A stretch of DNA of 64,000 nt from JAICMB01 sp963802915 (GCA_963802915.1 CAWDKQ010000009.1:186001-250000), one strand, 5' to 3'. Counted from the first letter of the stretch, positions 35,576 to 44,706 are shown. The notes: a model not told the origin generated them from the letters alone. Numbers and translations: made by a program.

Positions 35576-37105
35576 GTGCTAATTCTAAAAGCGCAGCCGC
35601 CGCAAATGCCAACAAGCTACGACCAGATTCTCTATCGGGGATTGCCTTACAACCAGACGCACCCCGATCGCCTCGCAACCATCGCGACCCTCTTCGGCAT
35701 GAAACCCGCGCCCGTCAGCCACTGTCGCGTTCTCGAAGTAGGTTGTGGCGACGGTTGGAATCTGATTCCTATGGCGTTTTCGTTCCCCGACAGCCGCTTC
35801 GTGGGCTTCGATCTCGCTGAAACGCCTATCGCCAGAAGCCGCGCAGCCGCCCTCGAACTTGGTTTGAAGAATATCGAGCTACAAGCTGCGGACATCATGG
35901 AGGCTGGCCCGGGGTTAGGAGAATTCGACTACATCATCGCTCATGGAGTGTATTCCTGGGTTCCCGCGCCGGTCCGCGACAGGCTGCTCGGCATCGTTCA
36001 CGAGCATCTCGCGCCCGAAGGAGTCGCTTACGTCAGTTACAACGCGCTGCCCGGCTGCCATATCCGGCAGATGTTGCGCGAAATGATGCTGTATCATCTG
36101 CGCGCGTGGACCGAACCTGCCGCCCGTATGGAAGAGGCGGTCCGATTTCTGCAACTTCTCCTCGAAGCGCCTGAAAATAAGGATAATTCCGGACCCGCAC
36201 TTATAAAAGACGAAGTAAAAGGGATATTAGATCGCAGCCCCGAAGTCGTCTTTCACGATGAGTTATCGGACGATTATTTTCCTCTTTATTTCACCGATTT
36301 CATTGCCCACGCATTGCGGCATGGACTCCAATATCTTTCCGAAGCGAATATCTTCGACCTGGAGCCGGGCAGAATCGGCGCCGACGCGCGGACTCAGCTC
36401 GAGGCGTACACTGGCGGCCGCCGTCTGGAGCGCGAACAGTACATGGATTTTCTGAAGTGCCGCAAGTTCCGCCAGACTCTCCTGTGCCACGAAAAGATCG
36501 AGATCAATGATGCTCCGGTTATCGCGCGAGTGCACGATCTCTACGCATCCTCGCCCGCTACTCCGGTCAGCGAGAATCCGGATCTCGCCGGTGACGGAGT
36601 GGAAGAGTTTCGGGGGCACAAGAACGCCGCGATGAAGACGGCCCACCGGCTGGCCAAGAGCGCGATCGGTCTACTTGCGCGGATTTGGCCGGAGGCAATT
36701 CACTTCGACGATCTCCAGGCCCGTTGCGCCGAATTACTCGGCGAACAGGACGCCGATTGCGAGTCGCTCTCGGAGATCCTGCTGGCCACCTATCGCGCTG
36801 GCCTGGTGGAATTCCACGCCGCGCCACTGAACTGCGTGTCGAAACCCGGCGAATTCCCATCCACCACAACGCTGGTGCGCTGGCAATCGCTTCACGGCGA
36901 TACCCTGACCACCCTGCGGCACACTACCATCGAAGCCACCGGTGAGATCGAGAAGAGGCTCGTCGGCCTGCTCGACGGAACGAGAAACCGGGCATCGCTC
37001 GCAGCGGAACTGGCCTCATGCACGGACAGATCGCCTGAGGACTTGCTGATCGACCTGGAAAAGAATCTCGCGAAGCTGGCCAGATTCGGCCTGCTAACGG
37101 CTTAG
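35576..37105 (+). CDS. SAM methyltransferase with regulatory domain (protein-lysine methyltransferase-like)
   Basis: 509 residues from the GTG at 35576; the ATG at 35606 (MPTSYDQILYRG) fits the family N-terminus equally well. The class I Rossmann core at about 45-200 has the SAM loop VLEVGCGDGWN and the FDYIIAHGVYSWV acidic/aromatic motif. A MethyTransf_Reg-like domain (about 210-330) and a C-terminal winged-helix-like region (about 400-509) follow, the layout of rickettsial PKMT1/2, which methylate lysines of an outer-membrane protein. The substrate here is unknown. The stop lies 2 bp from the convergent LptFG stop. Confidence 0.8.
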   Translation: MLILKAQPPQMPTSYDQILYRGLPYNQTHPDRLATIATLFGMKPAPVSHCRVLEVGCGDGWNLIPMAFSFPDSRFVGFDLAETPIARSRAAALELGLKNIELQAADIMEAGPGLGEFDYIIAHGVYSWVPAPVRDRLLGIVHEHLAPEGVAYVSYNALPGCHIRQMLREMMLYHLRAWTEPAARMEEAVRFLQLLLEAPENKDNSGPALIKDEVKGILDRSPEVVFHDELSDDYFPLYFTDFIAHALRHGLQYLSEANIFDLEPGRIGADARTQLEAYTGGRRLEREQYMDFLKCRKFRQTLLCHEKIEINDAPVIARVHDLYASSPATPVSENPDLAGDGVEEFRGHKNAAMKTAHRLAKSAIGLLARIWPEAIHFDDLQARCAELLGEQDADCESLSEILLATYRAGLVEFHAAPLNCVSKPGEFPSTTTLVRWQSLHGDTLTTLRHTTIEATGEIEKRLVGLLDGTRNRASLAAELASCTDRSPEDLLIDLEKNLAKLARFGLLTA

Positions 37106-37107
37106 TT

Positions 37108-39453
37108 CTACGTCCGCATTCGAGAAAAGAAGTAAAACCCTGCCAGCGCGAAGACCGCATCGGGCGCCCACGCCGCGGCTGCTGCCGGCAACAACGCGAC
37201 ATCGCCGAGCTGATAGAAAACCGAGTTGATAGCCCAGTACGCGATTGCGATCGCGAAGCTAACGCCTACCCCCGCCATCGCGCCCCGATTGCCCGCCAGG
37301 AACGCGAACGGAATTGAGATCAGCGCCATAATCAACGCGAACAATGGAACCGAGAACTTACGGTAAAACTCCACCTGCAACGCGATTGTTTCCACGCCGC
37401 TCTGCTTCAGCGTGCGAATGTATGATTCGAGCTCCTGAAAATTCATCTGCTTCTCCTGCAAAACCTCTTGCAGGAACCAGTTCGGTTTTTCCTTGATCTC
37501 GGAGAAAGTCGCGGTCTGGCCGAAGAAGTAGTGCGTCTGCTCCTCGCCCGAGATCCAATTGCGTTCCCATCCATTTTCGAATACCCATGTGTTCAGGTTG
37601 GGTTCCCAATGAGCTTTCTCGGCGGAGATGTGACGCAGCAGCCGGAAGCTCGGCTTATCCAGTTCATAAACCCTGACTCCCGCCATCGCCTTCTCCGACG
37701 GGGACAGATAGTTGTAGTAGAAAATCCTGGAACCCTGGCCGAAAATCCAGCGATGCTCGGGATGCAGATAGGTTTGCGCCGGCTTTCCTTTGATTTCGGC
37801 CCGCAGAGCGTCCTGGATACGATTCGCCTTCGGAAGATAAGTATGATCGAAAGCGAAGAGACCAACGCTCAAGATCGTGGCGGCGAGCAACACCGGAACG
37901 GACAGGCGATATAAGCTGACGCCGCAAGCCTTGAAAGCCGTAATCTCGTTGTGCTTGGTCAGAATTCCGAAAGTGATCAGGACGGTCACCAGTACGCTGA
38001 CCGGCGTCGAATCGTAAACGAGTTTTGGCGTGAGGAAAAATAGATACTTCAGTACCGTGCTCATCGGGATATCGTTCCGTACGATATCCTTCACCAATTC
38101 GAAGAACGTATAGACGAGAGTCATCGCCACAAAGCTGGCGAGCAGCAAAACGAAATAAAAGGCGAAGCCGCTGAGCACGTAATTGTCGACAATCTGCGCG
38201 AATAACGCGAAGCGGAGACGCGGCCGGGTGCTGCGTCCAGCCTGGGACGAACCCATCATCTCGCGCAAGCGGGCGTAGGCTGCCGTGAACCAGCCTGCCA
38301 CGATTCCCACCCAGTCCCGATTCGCGGGTGACTCCAGCCGTAGCAGCAGCGAGAAGCCGATCATGGCAAAGACGGCGTTCGGAATCCATGCGGCAACTTC
38401 CACCGAAAGCTTGTGCTGCGTTGCTAGCCCGTTCATCGCAATGGACGCGGTCCAATAAAGAAAAGCCAGCGCCGCGGTCACAACGAAAGCAGTAGATTTG
38501 CCACCTTTCCGCGTCGAAACGCCTAATGGGATCCCGATCAACGCAAGCAGGACGCAAGCCAGCGGCAGAGCCACGCGATGCTGGAATTCCAGCCGAGCTT
38601 CGATGCGCTGTTCCACATTGAGCGTTGGATCGTGATACGCCGCGCGAAACAGCGGTAACGTATCCATCTCGGTAAATTCTTTCGGAGTCACCTCGTTCGC
38701 CTTCTTGGCCTGAAGAAGTTGATCTCCTTTCGGCGATCCGCTCACGTAATATTGCGCCACCTCCTTGCCAACCTCATATGTGTTCTGGTTGAGCATCGAG
38801 AGTTGGATCAGGTTATGGGAAACATCGGGAACCGCGATCGCTTGAGAGGCTACCGTGATGCTGGGCTCGTCACTACGGTCATGGCCCTGGTTCGTGCGCT
38901 CCTCTGGAGGCGTGAGGTCCGCGATGAAAACGTTGCGCCAGCGCGTCACCGGCCCTGGAACAACGTCGCCGATATACACGATTTTGTTCGGAAACTGCTC
39001 TTCAAAAACGCGCGGCTGCACCTCGGCCGTAAGCTCCGCCGCAAGAAGCTGATTCACAATCCGGTAGGTCAGCTTAACCGAATAGGGCGTGAGCCACATC
39101 GTCGAACCCGCGGTAAACAGAGTCGCGAGCGTGGCGAAGAATAGGATGGGAGGTATCACCTTCCTGCTGGGGACGCCCGCCGCTCGCATCGCCGTGATTT
39201 CTCCGTCCGTCGACATGCGGTTGAGCGTTATCAGGACTCCAACCAGGACTCCCAACGGAATGGTGAAGCTAAAGGTGAACGGAAGAGCCAGAGCGAAAAG
39301 TTCTCCAACCGTCTTCGGTGGCGCGGAGCTGCGCACCAGCGTTTCAAAGAGCTTGCTCACCCGTTGCAGGAAGATCACGAACGTGAACAACACCGTGCCG
39401 AGCACGGAGCTTGTGATCGTTTCCTTGAATATCGATCGGCTGAGAATCCCCAT
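37108..39453 (-). CDS. lptFG: LptF-LptG fusion, lipopolysaccharide export permease
   Basis: 781 residues, twice the normal length of an LptF or LptG permease (about 360). Residues 1-390 form one complete YjgP/YjgQ unit (six TM, beta-jellyroll, IPFAF-equivalent IGIPLGV motif). After a linker (GSSQAGRSTRPRLR), residues about 405-781 form a second unit starting AQIVDNYVLSGFAFYF and ending with SIPFAFLAGNRG. In other Gram-negatives LptF and LptG are separate and form the LptB2FG extractor that lifts LPS from the inner membrane. Here one chain would give the heterodimer. It starts 2 bp after the TldE-like stop and is the last gene of the operon. Confidence 0.9.
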   Translation of the reverse strand: MGILSRSIFKETITSSVLGTVLFTFVIFLQRVSKLFETLVRSSAPPKTVGELFALALPFTFSFTIPLGVLVGVLITLNRMSTDGEITAMRAAGVPSRKVIPPILFFATLATLFTAGSTMWLTPYSVKLTYRIVNQLLAAELTAEVQPRVFEEQFPNKIVYIGDVVPGPVTRWRNVFIADLTPPEERTNQGHDRSDEPSITVASQAIAVPDVSHNLIQLSMLNQNTYEVGKEVAQYYVSGSPKGDQLLQAKKANEVTPKEFTEMDTLPLFRAAYHDPTLNVEQRIEARLEFQHRVALPLACVLLALIGIPLGVSTRKGGKSTAFVVTAALAFLYWTASIAMNGLATQHKLSVEVAAWIPNAVFAMIGFSLLLRLESPANRDWVGIVAGWFTAAYARLREMMGSSQAGRSTRPRLRFALFAQIVDNYVLSGFAFYFVLLLASFVAMTLVYTFFELVKDIVRNDIPMSTVLKYLFFLTPKLVYDSTPVSVLVTVLITFGILTKHNEITAFKACGVSLYRLSVPVLLAATILSVGLFAFDHTYLPKANRIQDALRAEIKGKPAQTYLHPEHRWIFGQGSRIFYYNYLSPSEKAMAGVRVYELDKPSFRLLRHISAEKAHWEPNLNTWVFENGWERNWISGEEQTHYFFGQTATFSEIKEKPNWFLQEVLQEKQMNFQELESYIRTLKQSGVETIALQVEFYRKFSVPLFALIMALISIPFAFLAGNRGAMAGVGVSFAIAIAYWAINSVFYQLGDVALLPAAAAAWAPDAVFALAGFYFFSRMRT

Positions 39454-39455
39454 GT

Positions 39456-41201
39456 CTAATTCGTCGGCGGTGGCGGAACGATCGGCAGACTTGGCATCTC
39501 GTCCATAATCTTTTCCAACTCCACTTCTTCAAATAACACGGATGGAGCAATAATCGTCGAGTTGGTGACGAACCCGCCGACTCCCATCAGCGCGAACGGC
39601 GCGGTGGAATCCAAATAGTTGTAAACGTAAGGCTGATCGGAAGCAGCCAGGATATCGCGAAACGACCGTGTGGAAAGGCCGCGGAAGCGAACGCCCCGCA
39701 CCAGTTCCTCTTTGCCATCCGGATAGACGCGATAAACCAGGAGCGGCAAGCTGACCGGCCTTCCGCCTCCGCCCGACATCGCCATGCTGGACACCTCACG
39801 CCGCAACTCCTCGATGCTTGCGGACGACGGCCAATCGAGTTTCCGGATCAGCATCGCGTACGGCTTGTTGCGCTGTTTGCAAAGATCGATCAGCTTCTTT
39901 TTCAGATCCGCGTCCGAAACGGTTTGCGACGCACGCACAAAAAGATTTCCAAAACCGGGCGCGTAAGCGCCATGGGGACCGGGGAGGCGGGCATGCCCAT
40001 TCGAGGCTTCGAACCCCTTCAGCGCCGGTGTCCGGGTTCGCAGAAAATCTTTCAAAACACCATGTTCGACGAGGGTCACCGGCTTCGCCGCAACCCCCTC
40101 CAGATCGTACTGGTAATGCCCCAACAATTTCTGGCCGCCGAACGATGTTTGCGTTGGATCGTCGACAACGTCCATCCAATCGGGAAGAATGCGCGCGCCG
40201 ACCCGCGTTTCGAGTTCGCTCGGGAGAAACTGTAGCTGACGACCCGGCTCGGCTACTGGCTTTCGCAAAAGCTTCAGATTATCGCCGAGAAGCTGGCCGA
40301 ACAGTTGCGCCGATGCGCTTCCCTCAAACAGCACCGGGCCATCGTACGAATAACCTTGTGGAGCGTGTACGAGCGCGGTCACCGTCTCGGCGACTTGCGT
40401 CACTGCGCGGCGCTGTTCGGCTTCCGAAGGGAGTTCGGTTACATTCCAGGCTTTCACCACTTCGGTATCGCGGACTGGGTAGCCATCTGAAGCCTGCGAT
40501 TCCGCTCGGATGCGAAAATACGCGATGTTATCGGGCTCTCGAATCTCAGTTCCCTCGGAATTGACGAAGTAGTTCGCCGACTGCACGGACTCAAACTCAA
40601 CGTTCGAGCTTTGAATATCGGGATACACCGCAAAGATGGCCGACAGATCCACCGTGCGCTTCTTCCACGCCGCTTCATCGACATTCACTCGAGGAGCGGG
40701 TAGCAGCGCGTGGGACGGTTCCGCCTTGGAAAAATCCGGCAGGGCATCGGGCAGATTGACATTCTTGAGCGCCGATTTCTTACGAGCCAGCGCTTCTTCC
40801 GCCGTTTTGAACTCGCGATCGGTTGCCAGCCAGAGAACGTGCCGCAATCCCAGATAATTGGTCTCGATCGGTAATTGTTCCGTGTCGTAGCGCGCGCCTC
40901 CGAAAGAATCGGAGTAAACGTAGTCGGTGTTATCGAAGTTAAAATCTCCGACACGCAGCTTGACCGTCTGGATGCGCAGAGGCGAATGCTGCGAAGATTC
41001 GAATGCTCCCAGCGTGGCATTCACGGCGAACATATCGGCGTCTTCAATCGTGTATTCGATGAAGTAAGGAGCATCGAGCCCCGGCAACTTCAACGCTTTC
41101 GACCGCTGAATCTCATCCTTCATGGCCCTGAGAATGAAATCGTCGTTTTGCGCGAAAGCGCATCCCGAAACGAGAAGAACGAGTGCAGCAACGAATCTCA
41201 T
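39456..41201 (-). CDS. Exported TldE/PmbA-like protein lacking the zinc motif
   Basis: 581 residues. Signal peptide at about 1-17 (LVLLVSGCAFAQ; a lipobox reading of SGCA is possible). PmbA/TldD-type fold with the GSASAQLFGQLLGDNL segment where TldD proteins carry HExxxH, so it is expected to be catalytically inactive like TldE. Later motifs GFEASNGHARLPG and YRVYPDGKEELVRG match its neighbour. It overlaps the TldD-like gene as ATGA, and the two are homologous, as for the classical heterodimeric pair. Most TldD/E are cytoplasmic; this pair is exported. Confidence 0.8.
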   Translation of the reverse strand: MRFVAALVLLVSGCAFAQNDDFILRAMKDEIQRSKALKLPGLDAPYFIEYTIEDADMFAVNATLGAFESSQHSPLRIQTVKLRVGDFNFDNTDYVYSDSFGGARYDTEQLPIETNYLGLRHVLWLATDREFKTAEEALARKKSALKNVNLPDALPDFSKAEPSHALLPAPRVNVDEAAWKKRTVDLSAIFAVYPDIQSSNVEFESVQSANYFVNSEGTEIREPDNIAYFRIRAESQASDGYPVRDTEVVKAWNVTELPSEAEQRRAVTQVAETVTALVHAPQGYSYDGPVLFEGSASAQLFGQLLGDNLKLLRKPVAEPGRQLQFLPSELETRVGARILPDWMDVVDDPTQTSFGGQKLLGHYQYDLEGVAAKPVTLVEHGVLKDFLRTRTPALKGFEASNGHARLPGPHGAYAPGFGNLFVRASQTVSDADLKKKLIDLCKQRNKPYAMLIRKLDWPSSASIEELRREVSSMAMSGGGGRPVSLPLLVYRVYPDGKEELVRGVRFRGLSTRSFRDILAASDQPYVYNYLDSTAPFALMGVGGFVTNSTIIAPSVLFEEVELEKIMDEMPSLPIVPPPPTN

Positions 41202-42856
41202 CGACTGCCTCCGGTCACCGGACGCGGTAACACGGGACCCGTTTCGCGTCCACGATCCTTCTTCTGAATCTCAATTTCCGTTACCAACAATGCCGGCGAC
41301 ACCGCGGATACCGGGACGCTTCCGGATTCCGCCCCGCAATATCCGTTGAACACTTCCGTGTGATCGGACGTCGCGGCGATCTTAGCAAAGCTCGCCAGCG
41401 GAGTTCCTACAATATCGACGCCGCGCACCAATTCGTCAGGCCGGCCATCCGGGTAAACGCGATAGACCACCAGCGGCATAACGGTAAAAGCCTGCAATCC
41501 ACGGCGCTGCGTGGTGGTGTAACCGCCGGTTACCTGCTCGAAATACAATCCGTAAGGTTTGTTCTGCCGCTTAATTTCTTCGATGAGCATCTGGCGCAGT
41601 TGCGCGTCCGTGACCTGCTTCTTCGATTCGACGATCAGGTTCGATTGGCGCGAAACAATCTCGTGTCCGGCTTCGCGGCGGCCATGCCCGTTTGAAGATT
41701 CGATTCCTGCGATGGGAGTCCGCGACATCAGGAAAGTCTTGAGAATGCCATTGTCGACAATCTTGATCGGCCGCGCCTGCACGCCTTCGTCGTCGTAATC
41801 GTACCAGCCATTAAGATCGACTGGGCCGAGGGTTCTTCTCGTCGGATCGGAAACCACGGAGAGAAAATCCGGAAGCACGGGCGCGTTCAAACTCTTGGTG
41901 AACGTCTGACCTTCACTCTCCTCTTTCTGACGATGCCCTTCGATGCGGTGACCGAAAATTTCATGGAAGAAAACGCCCGCCGCGCTTCCCGATAAAATCG
42001 CTGGACCAACAAACGGTTCCACGACAGGAGCTCGCATCAAATCGTCGAGCTGTTGACCAACATGATTCACGGCAGCCTGAATCGCTTCGGGTGTTCCCAA
42101 GTGATCCGGCTCGCCGGCTTCGAAGGTTTGCGTCGCGATGAGATCCATGCCGTCCGGCGCCTTGCCGCGCGCGTCAATGGCAAGCGTGGCGAACGTCCGG
42201 CCAAACTCGAGTTTGGTGCCTTCGGTATTAACCAGGTACTTGGTCTCGCGATTCACCACCAGCGTCACGCCGGAGCTAAGGACGGTGCCGTATTTCGAGA
42301 GTTCCGCGGACCACTTCCTTAAATTCGCTATCCATTCGCCCTCCGAAAACCTCACGCGAGGTGGAATCTCTTCGTGAACCACGGGCTTCTCGGGCGAAAA
42401 ATCGTCGGATTGATCTTCAGCGGCCATTTGCGTCTGCGCATTCGACTTAATCTCGATGAGCCGCCGCGCGGCCGCTCTATAAGTCCGATCCGTGTCCAGC
42501 CAAACTGCCCGCCGGATCGCGTTCGGAACGTCGTCCAGCGGTAGAGGAGCTCCGGGAGTAAATCGCAGCCGGTGTTCCAGAAAGTTATGATAGTTGTCTA
42601 ACTTCGGACTGCCTACGCGAACCGTAATGTCCAGAATTCGCCGGTGTGACTTGTTGTTAGTAAGTAGCGACCCCAACCCGGTCGTTATGATCTGGGACTC
42701 CTCTTCGGTGACCTCATACGCCATGTAGTATGGTGGAGGATCACCCTTTTGTTTCAAGACTGTGAAGTTCCGCTGCAATTCCTGAGTGAGGATTTGCGGA
42801 AGAGACTGGGCGGAAATTGCGCAGGCGCAGACGGCGAACAGAATGGGGAAACGCAA
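41198..42856 (-). CDS. Exported TldD-like zinc metalloprotease
   Basis: 552 residues. Signal peptide at about 1-17 (FPILFAVCACAISAQ). The metal site HEIFGH (His298, Glu299, His303) matches the TldD HExxxH motif; GIESSNGHGRREAGHE and YRVYPDGRPDELVRG follow in family order. TldD with TldE forms a protease tunnel that trims unfolded peptides such as microcin precursors and antitoxins. A periplasmic version next to the LPS-export permease suggests envelope protein turnover or maturation, which is inference. First gene of the tldD-tldE-lptFG operon; only 21 bp separate it from the divergent gene. Confidence 0.85.
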   Translation of the reverse strand: MRFPILFAVCACAISAQSLPQILTQELQRNFTVLKQKGDPPPYYMAYEVTEEESQIITTGLGSLLTNNKSHRRILDITVRVGSPKLDNYHNFLEHRLRFTPGAPLPLDDVPNAIRRAVWLDTDRTYRAAARRLIEIKSNAQTQMAAEDQSDDFSPEKPVVHEEIPPRVRFSEGEWIANLRKWSAELSKYGTVLSSGVTLVVNRETKYLVNTEGTKLEFGRTFATLAIDARGKAPDGMDLIATQTFEAGEPDHLGTPEAIQAAVNHVGQQLDDLMRAPVVEPFVGPAILSGSAAGVFFHEIFGHRIEGHRQKEESEGQTFTKSLNAPVLPDFLSVVSDPTRRTLGPVDLNGWYDYDDEGVQARPIKIVDNGILKTFLMSRTPIAGIESSNGHGRREAGHEIVSRQSNLIVESKKQVTDAQLRQMLIEEIKRQNKPYGLYFEQVTGGYTTTQRRGLQAFTVMPLVVYRVYPDGRPDELVRGVDIVGTPLASFAKIAATSDHTEVFNGYCGAESGSVPVSAVSPALLVTEIEIQKKDRGRETGPVLPRPVTGGSR

Positions 42857-42877
42857 CTTTCAGGATAACGCATCGCC

Positions 42878-44125
42878 ATGAAAATCACGCGCATCAGCAC
42901 GGCTGTTCTGGAATCGAATTTCGACTGGACGATCGTCAAAATCGAAACTGACGAGGGCATTACCGGATACGGCGAGGCGTTCGTCGGACCCGGTCTCACC
43001 GCCGTGATCCGCGAGTTCGCCGGCATCCTCGTCGGCGACGATCCCACGTCGATCGATCGCATGCTCCGCCGTCTGCGTTTGAGTTCCCTTTACGCATCGC
43101 CAGGGCTGATGTTTCACGCCATCGGCGGAATCGAATGCGCGCTGCTCGACATCATCGGCAAACGCCACAAAATTCCGGTCTGGCAGATCCTAGGTGGCAA
43201 ATACCGCGACACCGTGCCGATTTACGCGGACTGCCACGCCGGAGAGGCACTCGAAAGTATCAACGCGCTGCTGGTTCCGCGTACGCCGCAGTGGATGAAA
43301 GATGCGGCTCCGAGCGAGCGTGCCAGCGTCGTCAGCTTGAAGCATCACGGCTGGGATGCCTCGAAGAAAGATCATTTGACCGCCGATGCCTACGCGGGCC
43401 GTGCGACAGAAATGGTCGCGCGTGGCTTCAACATTCTCAAATTCGACGTCGACGTTCCGACGCCCTATGAAACTGACGAATACAATCGCGCGCTCAGCGA
43501 GGCTGAAATCGAATACGCCGAGTCGCTGGTGGGCGCAGTACGAAAAGCGGTCGGCCCGCACATCGGGTTAGCCATAGATTGCCATTGGAATTATGGAGTA
43601 GAAGCGGCGATTCAGCTCGCGCGTGCCGTCGAACCGCACCGTCTGTTGTGGTTCGAGGATCCCGTTCCACCGGAGAATATCCGCGCCATCGGGGAAGTGC
43701 AGCGCAACACGCGGACCACGGTATCCACCGGCGAGAATCACTATTTCAAGTTGGATTTCGAACGCCTGATTGTCGAAGCAGGGTTACGCGTGCTTGCGCC
43801 GGATGTTCAGAAGATCGGGCTGTGGGAAGGTCGCAAGCTCGCCGATCTCGCCGACATGCACTATGTCAATTTGACGTGGCATAACATCAGCGGGCCGGTG
43901 GGAACCATTGCGGGAGTGCATCTCTCGGCGGCGATGCCCAATCTGATCGCGCTCGAATGGCATGCGGCCAGCGTTCCCTTCTTCGACGATCTGGTGAAGG
44001 GCTCGGAAGGACCGATGATCCAGAACGGCCGCGTCGCTGTACCGGACAAGCCGGGCCTCGGCATCGATTTCAACGAGGAAGTCGCGTATCGCTACCGCAA
44101 GCCCGGCGAGCCGTTTTTCGAATAA
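42878..44125 (+). CDS. Mandelate racemase/muconate-lactonizing enzyme family protein
   Basis: 415 residues. An N-terminal capping domain (ITRISTAVLESNFDW) is followed by a TIM-barrel. Candidate metal ligands are the Asp in AIDCHWNYG, the Glu in WFEDPVPPEN and the Glu in STGEN; a general-base Lys is probable in NILKFDVDV, and LTWHNISGP carries a possible catalytic His. This set points to an acid-sugar dehydratase or racemase of the enolase superfamily; the substrate cannot be told from sequence. It ends 2 bp from the convergent peroxiredoxin stop. Confidence 0.85.
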   Translation: MKITRISTAVLESNFDWTIVKIETDEGITGYGEAFVGPGLTAVIREFAGILVGDDPTSIDRMLRRLRLSSLYASPGLMFHAIGGIECALLDIIGKRHKIPVWQILGGKYRDTVPIYADCHAGEALESINALLVPRTPQWMKDAAPSERASVVSLKHHGWDASKKDHLTADAYAGRATEMVARGFNILKFDVDVPTPYETDEYNRALSEAEIEYAESLVGAVRKAVGPHIGLAIDCHWNYGVEAAIQLARAVEPHRLLWFEDPVPPENIRAIGEVQRNTRTTVSTGENHYFKLDFERLIVEAGLRVLAPDVQKIGLWEGRKLADLADMHYVNLTWHNISGPVGTIAGVHLSAAMPNLIALEWHAASVPFFDDLVKGSEGPMIQNGRVAVPDKPGLGIDFNEEVAYRYRKPGEPFFE

Positions 44126-44127
44126 AC

Positions 44128-44667
44128 CTATTCTGTCGTTTTATGTTTCAAGCGGCTGCATGCCGTCTCGGCCCCGGTCGGATCGAGCGCCGCCTTGTTC
44201 TCCTGGATATCGGCAATCTTGCCATCGGGATCGATCACAAACGTGACCCGATTGGCAATCCCCATGTTTGCAATAAGTACGCCGTACTCCTCGGACACTT
44301 TTCGCATGTGATCGCTGAGCATCGGAAACTCCGCGTGCAATTCCTGCTTGAAGTGTTTCAAGGTCGGCATGAAATCCGTGCTGACCGCCAGAACCTTCGC
44401 ATCCATTCCATCGAACTTCGCGATACCAGACTGGTACGCCGTCAACTCCTGAGTTCAACCACCGGTGAAGGCGGCGGGAAAGAATGCGAGGACGACAACT
44501 TTGCCTCGGAAATCGGATAATTTGACAGGTTTGTTATCGGTGTCGGGCAGCGTGAAATCAGGCGCGGTGTCGCCAACTTTAAGCTGCGTTTTGGGGGGCG
44601 GGGCGCTTTGCGCAGTCAGAGCGACCGCCATGGCGCCGCATGCAAACAGACATAACAGCCGTTTCAT
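44128..44667 (-). CDS. Probable selenocysteine-containing exported peroxiredoxin (in-frame TGA at residue 71)
   Basis: 179 residues if TGA at 44455-44457 is read through. Both flanks are in one frame and join as FFPAAFTGG-U-TQELTAYQSG, where AhpC/TSA peroxiredoxins carry the peroxidatic cysteine. Signal peptide at about 1-20 (LLCLFACGAMAVALTAQS), then KVGDTAPDFTLPD and DFRGKVVVLAFFP typical of the fold. The second half (AKVLAVSTD, GIANRVTFVIDPDG) shows no decay, and Cys167 (approximate) near the C-terminus could resolve. A hairpin fitting bacterial SECIS rules follows the TGA (44420-44439). Role: reduction of peroxides in the periplasm. The alternative is a single nonsense mutation. Gene callers would split or truncate it. 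Confidence 0.8.
44420..44439 (-). promoter_or_regulatory. Candidate bacterial SECIS hairpin
   Basis: On the mRNA, an 8-bp stem (GCG then UACCA pairing with UGGUA then CGC, with one bulged U) is capped by the loop GUC. The loop begins 24 nt after the UGA, and its first base is G. This meets the published bacterial SECIS rules of a short stem, a G at the start of the apical loop and a loop 16-37 nt from the UGA. The bulged U recalls the SelB-binding site of fdhF. Confidence 0.6.
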
Positions 44668-44706
44668 GGTTCCTCTCAATTCGGAATGGATTCTACGACC
44701 AGCCTA

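Noticed and set aside
44141..44458. Alternative 105-codon minus-strand ORF across the peroxiredoxin
   Set aside because: Different frame from both peroxiredoxin halves and no family motifs.
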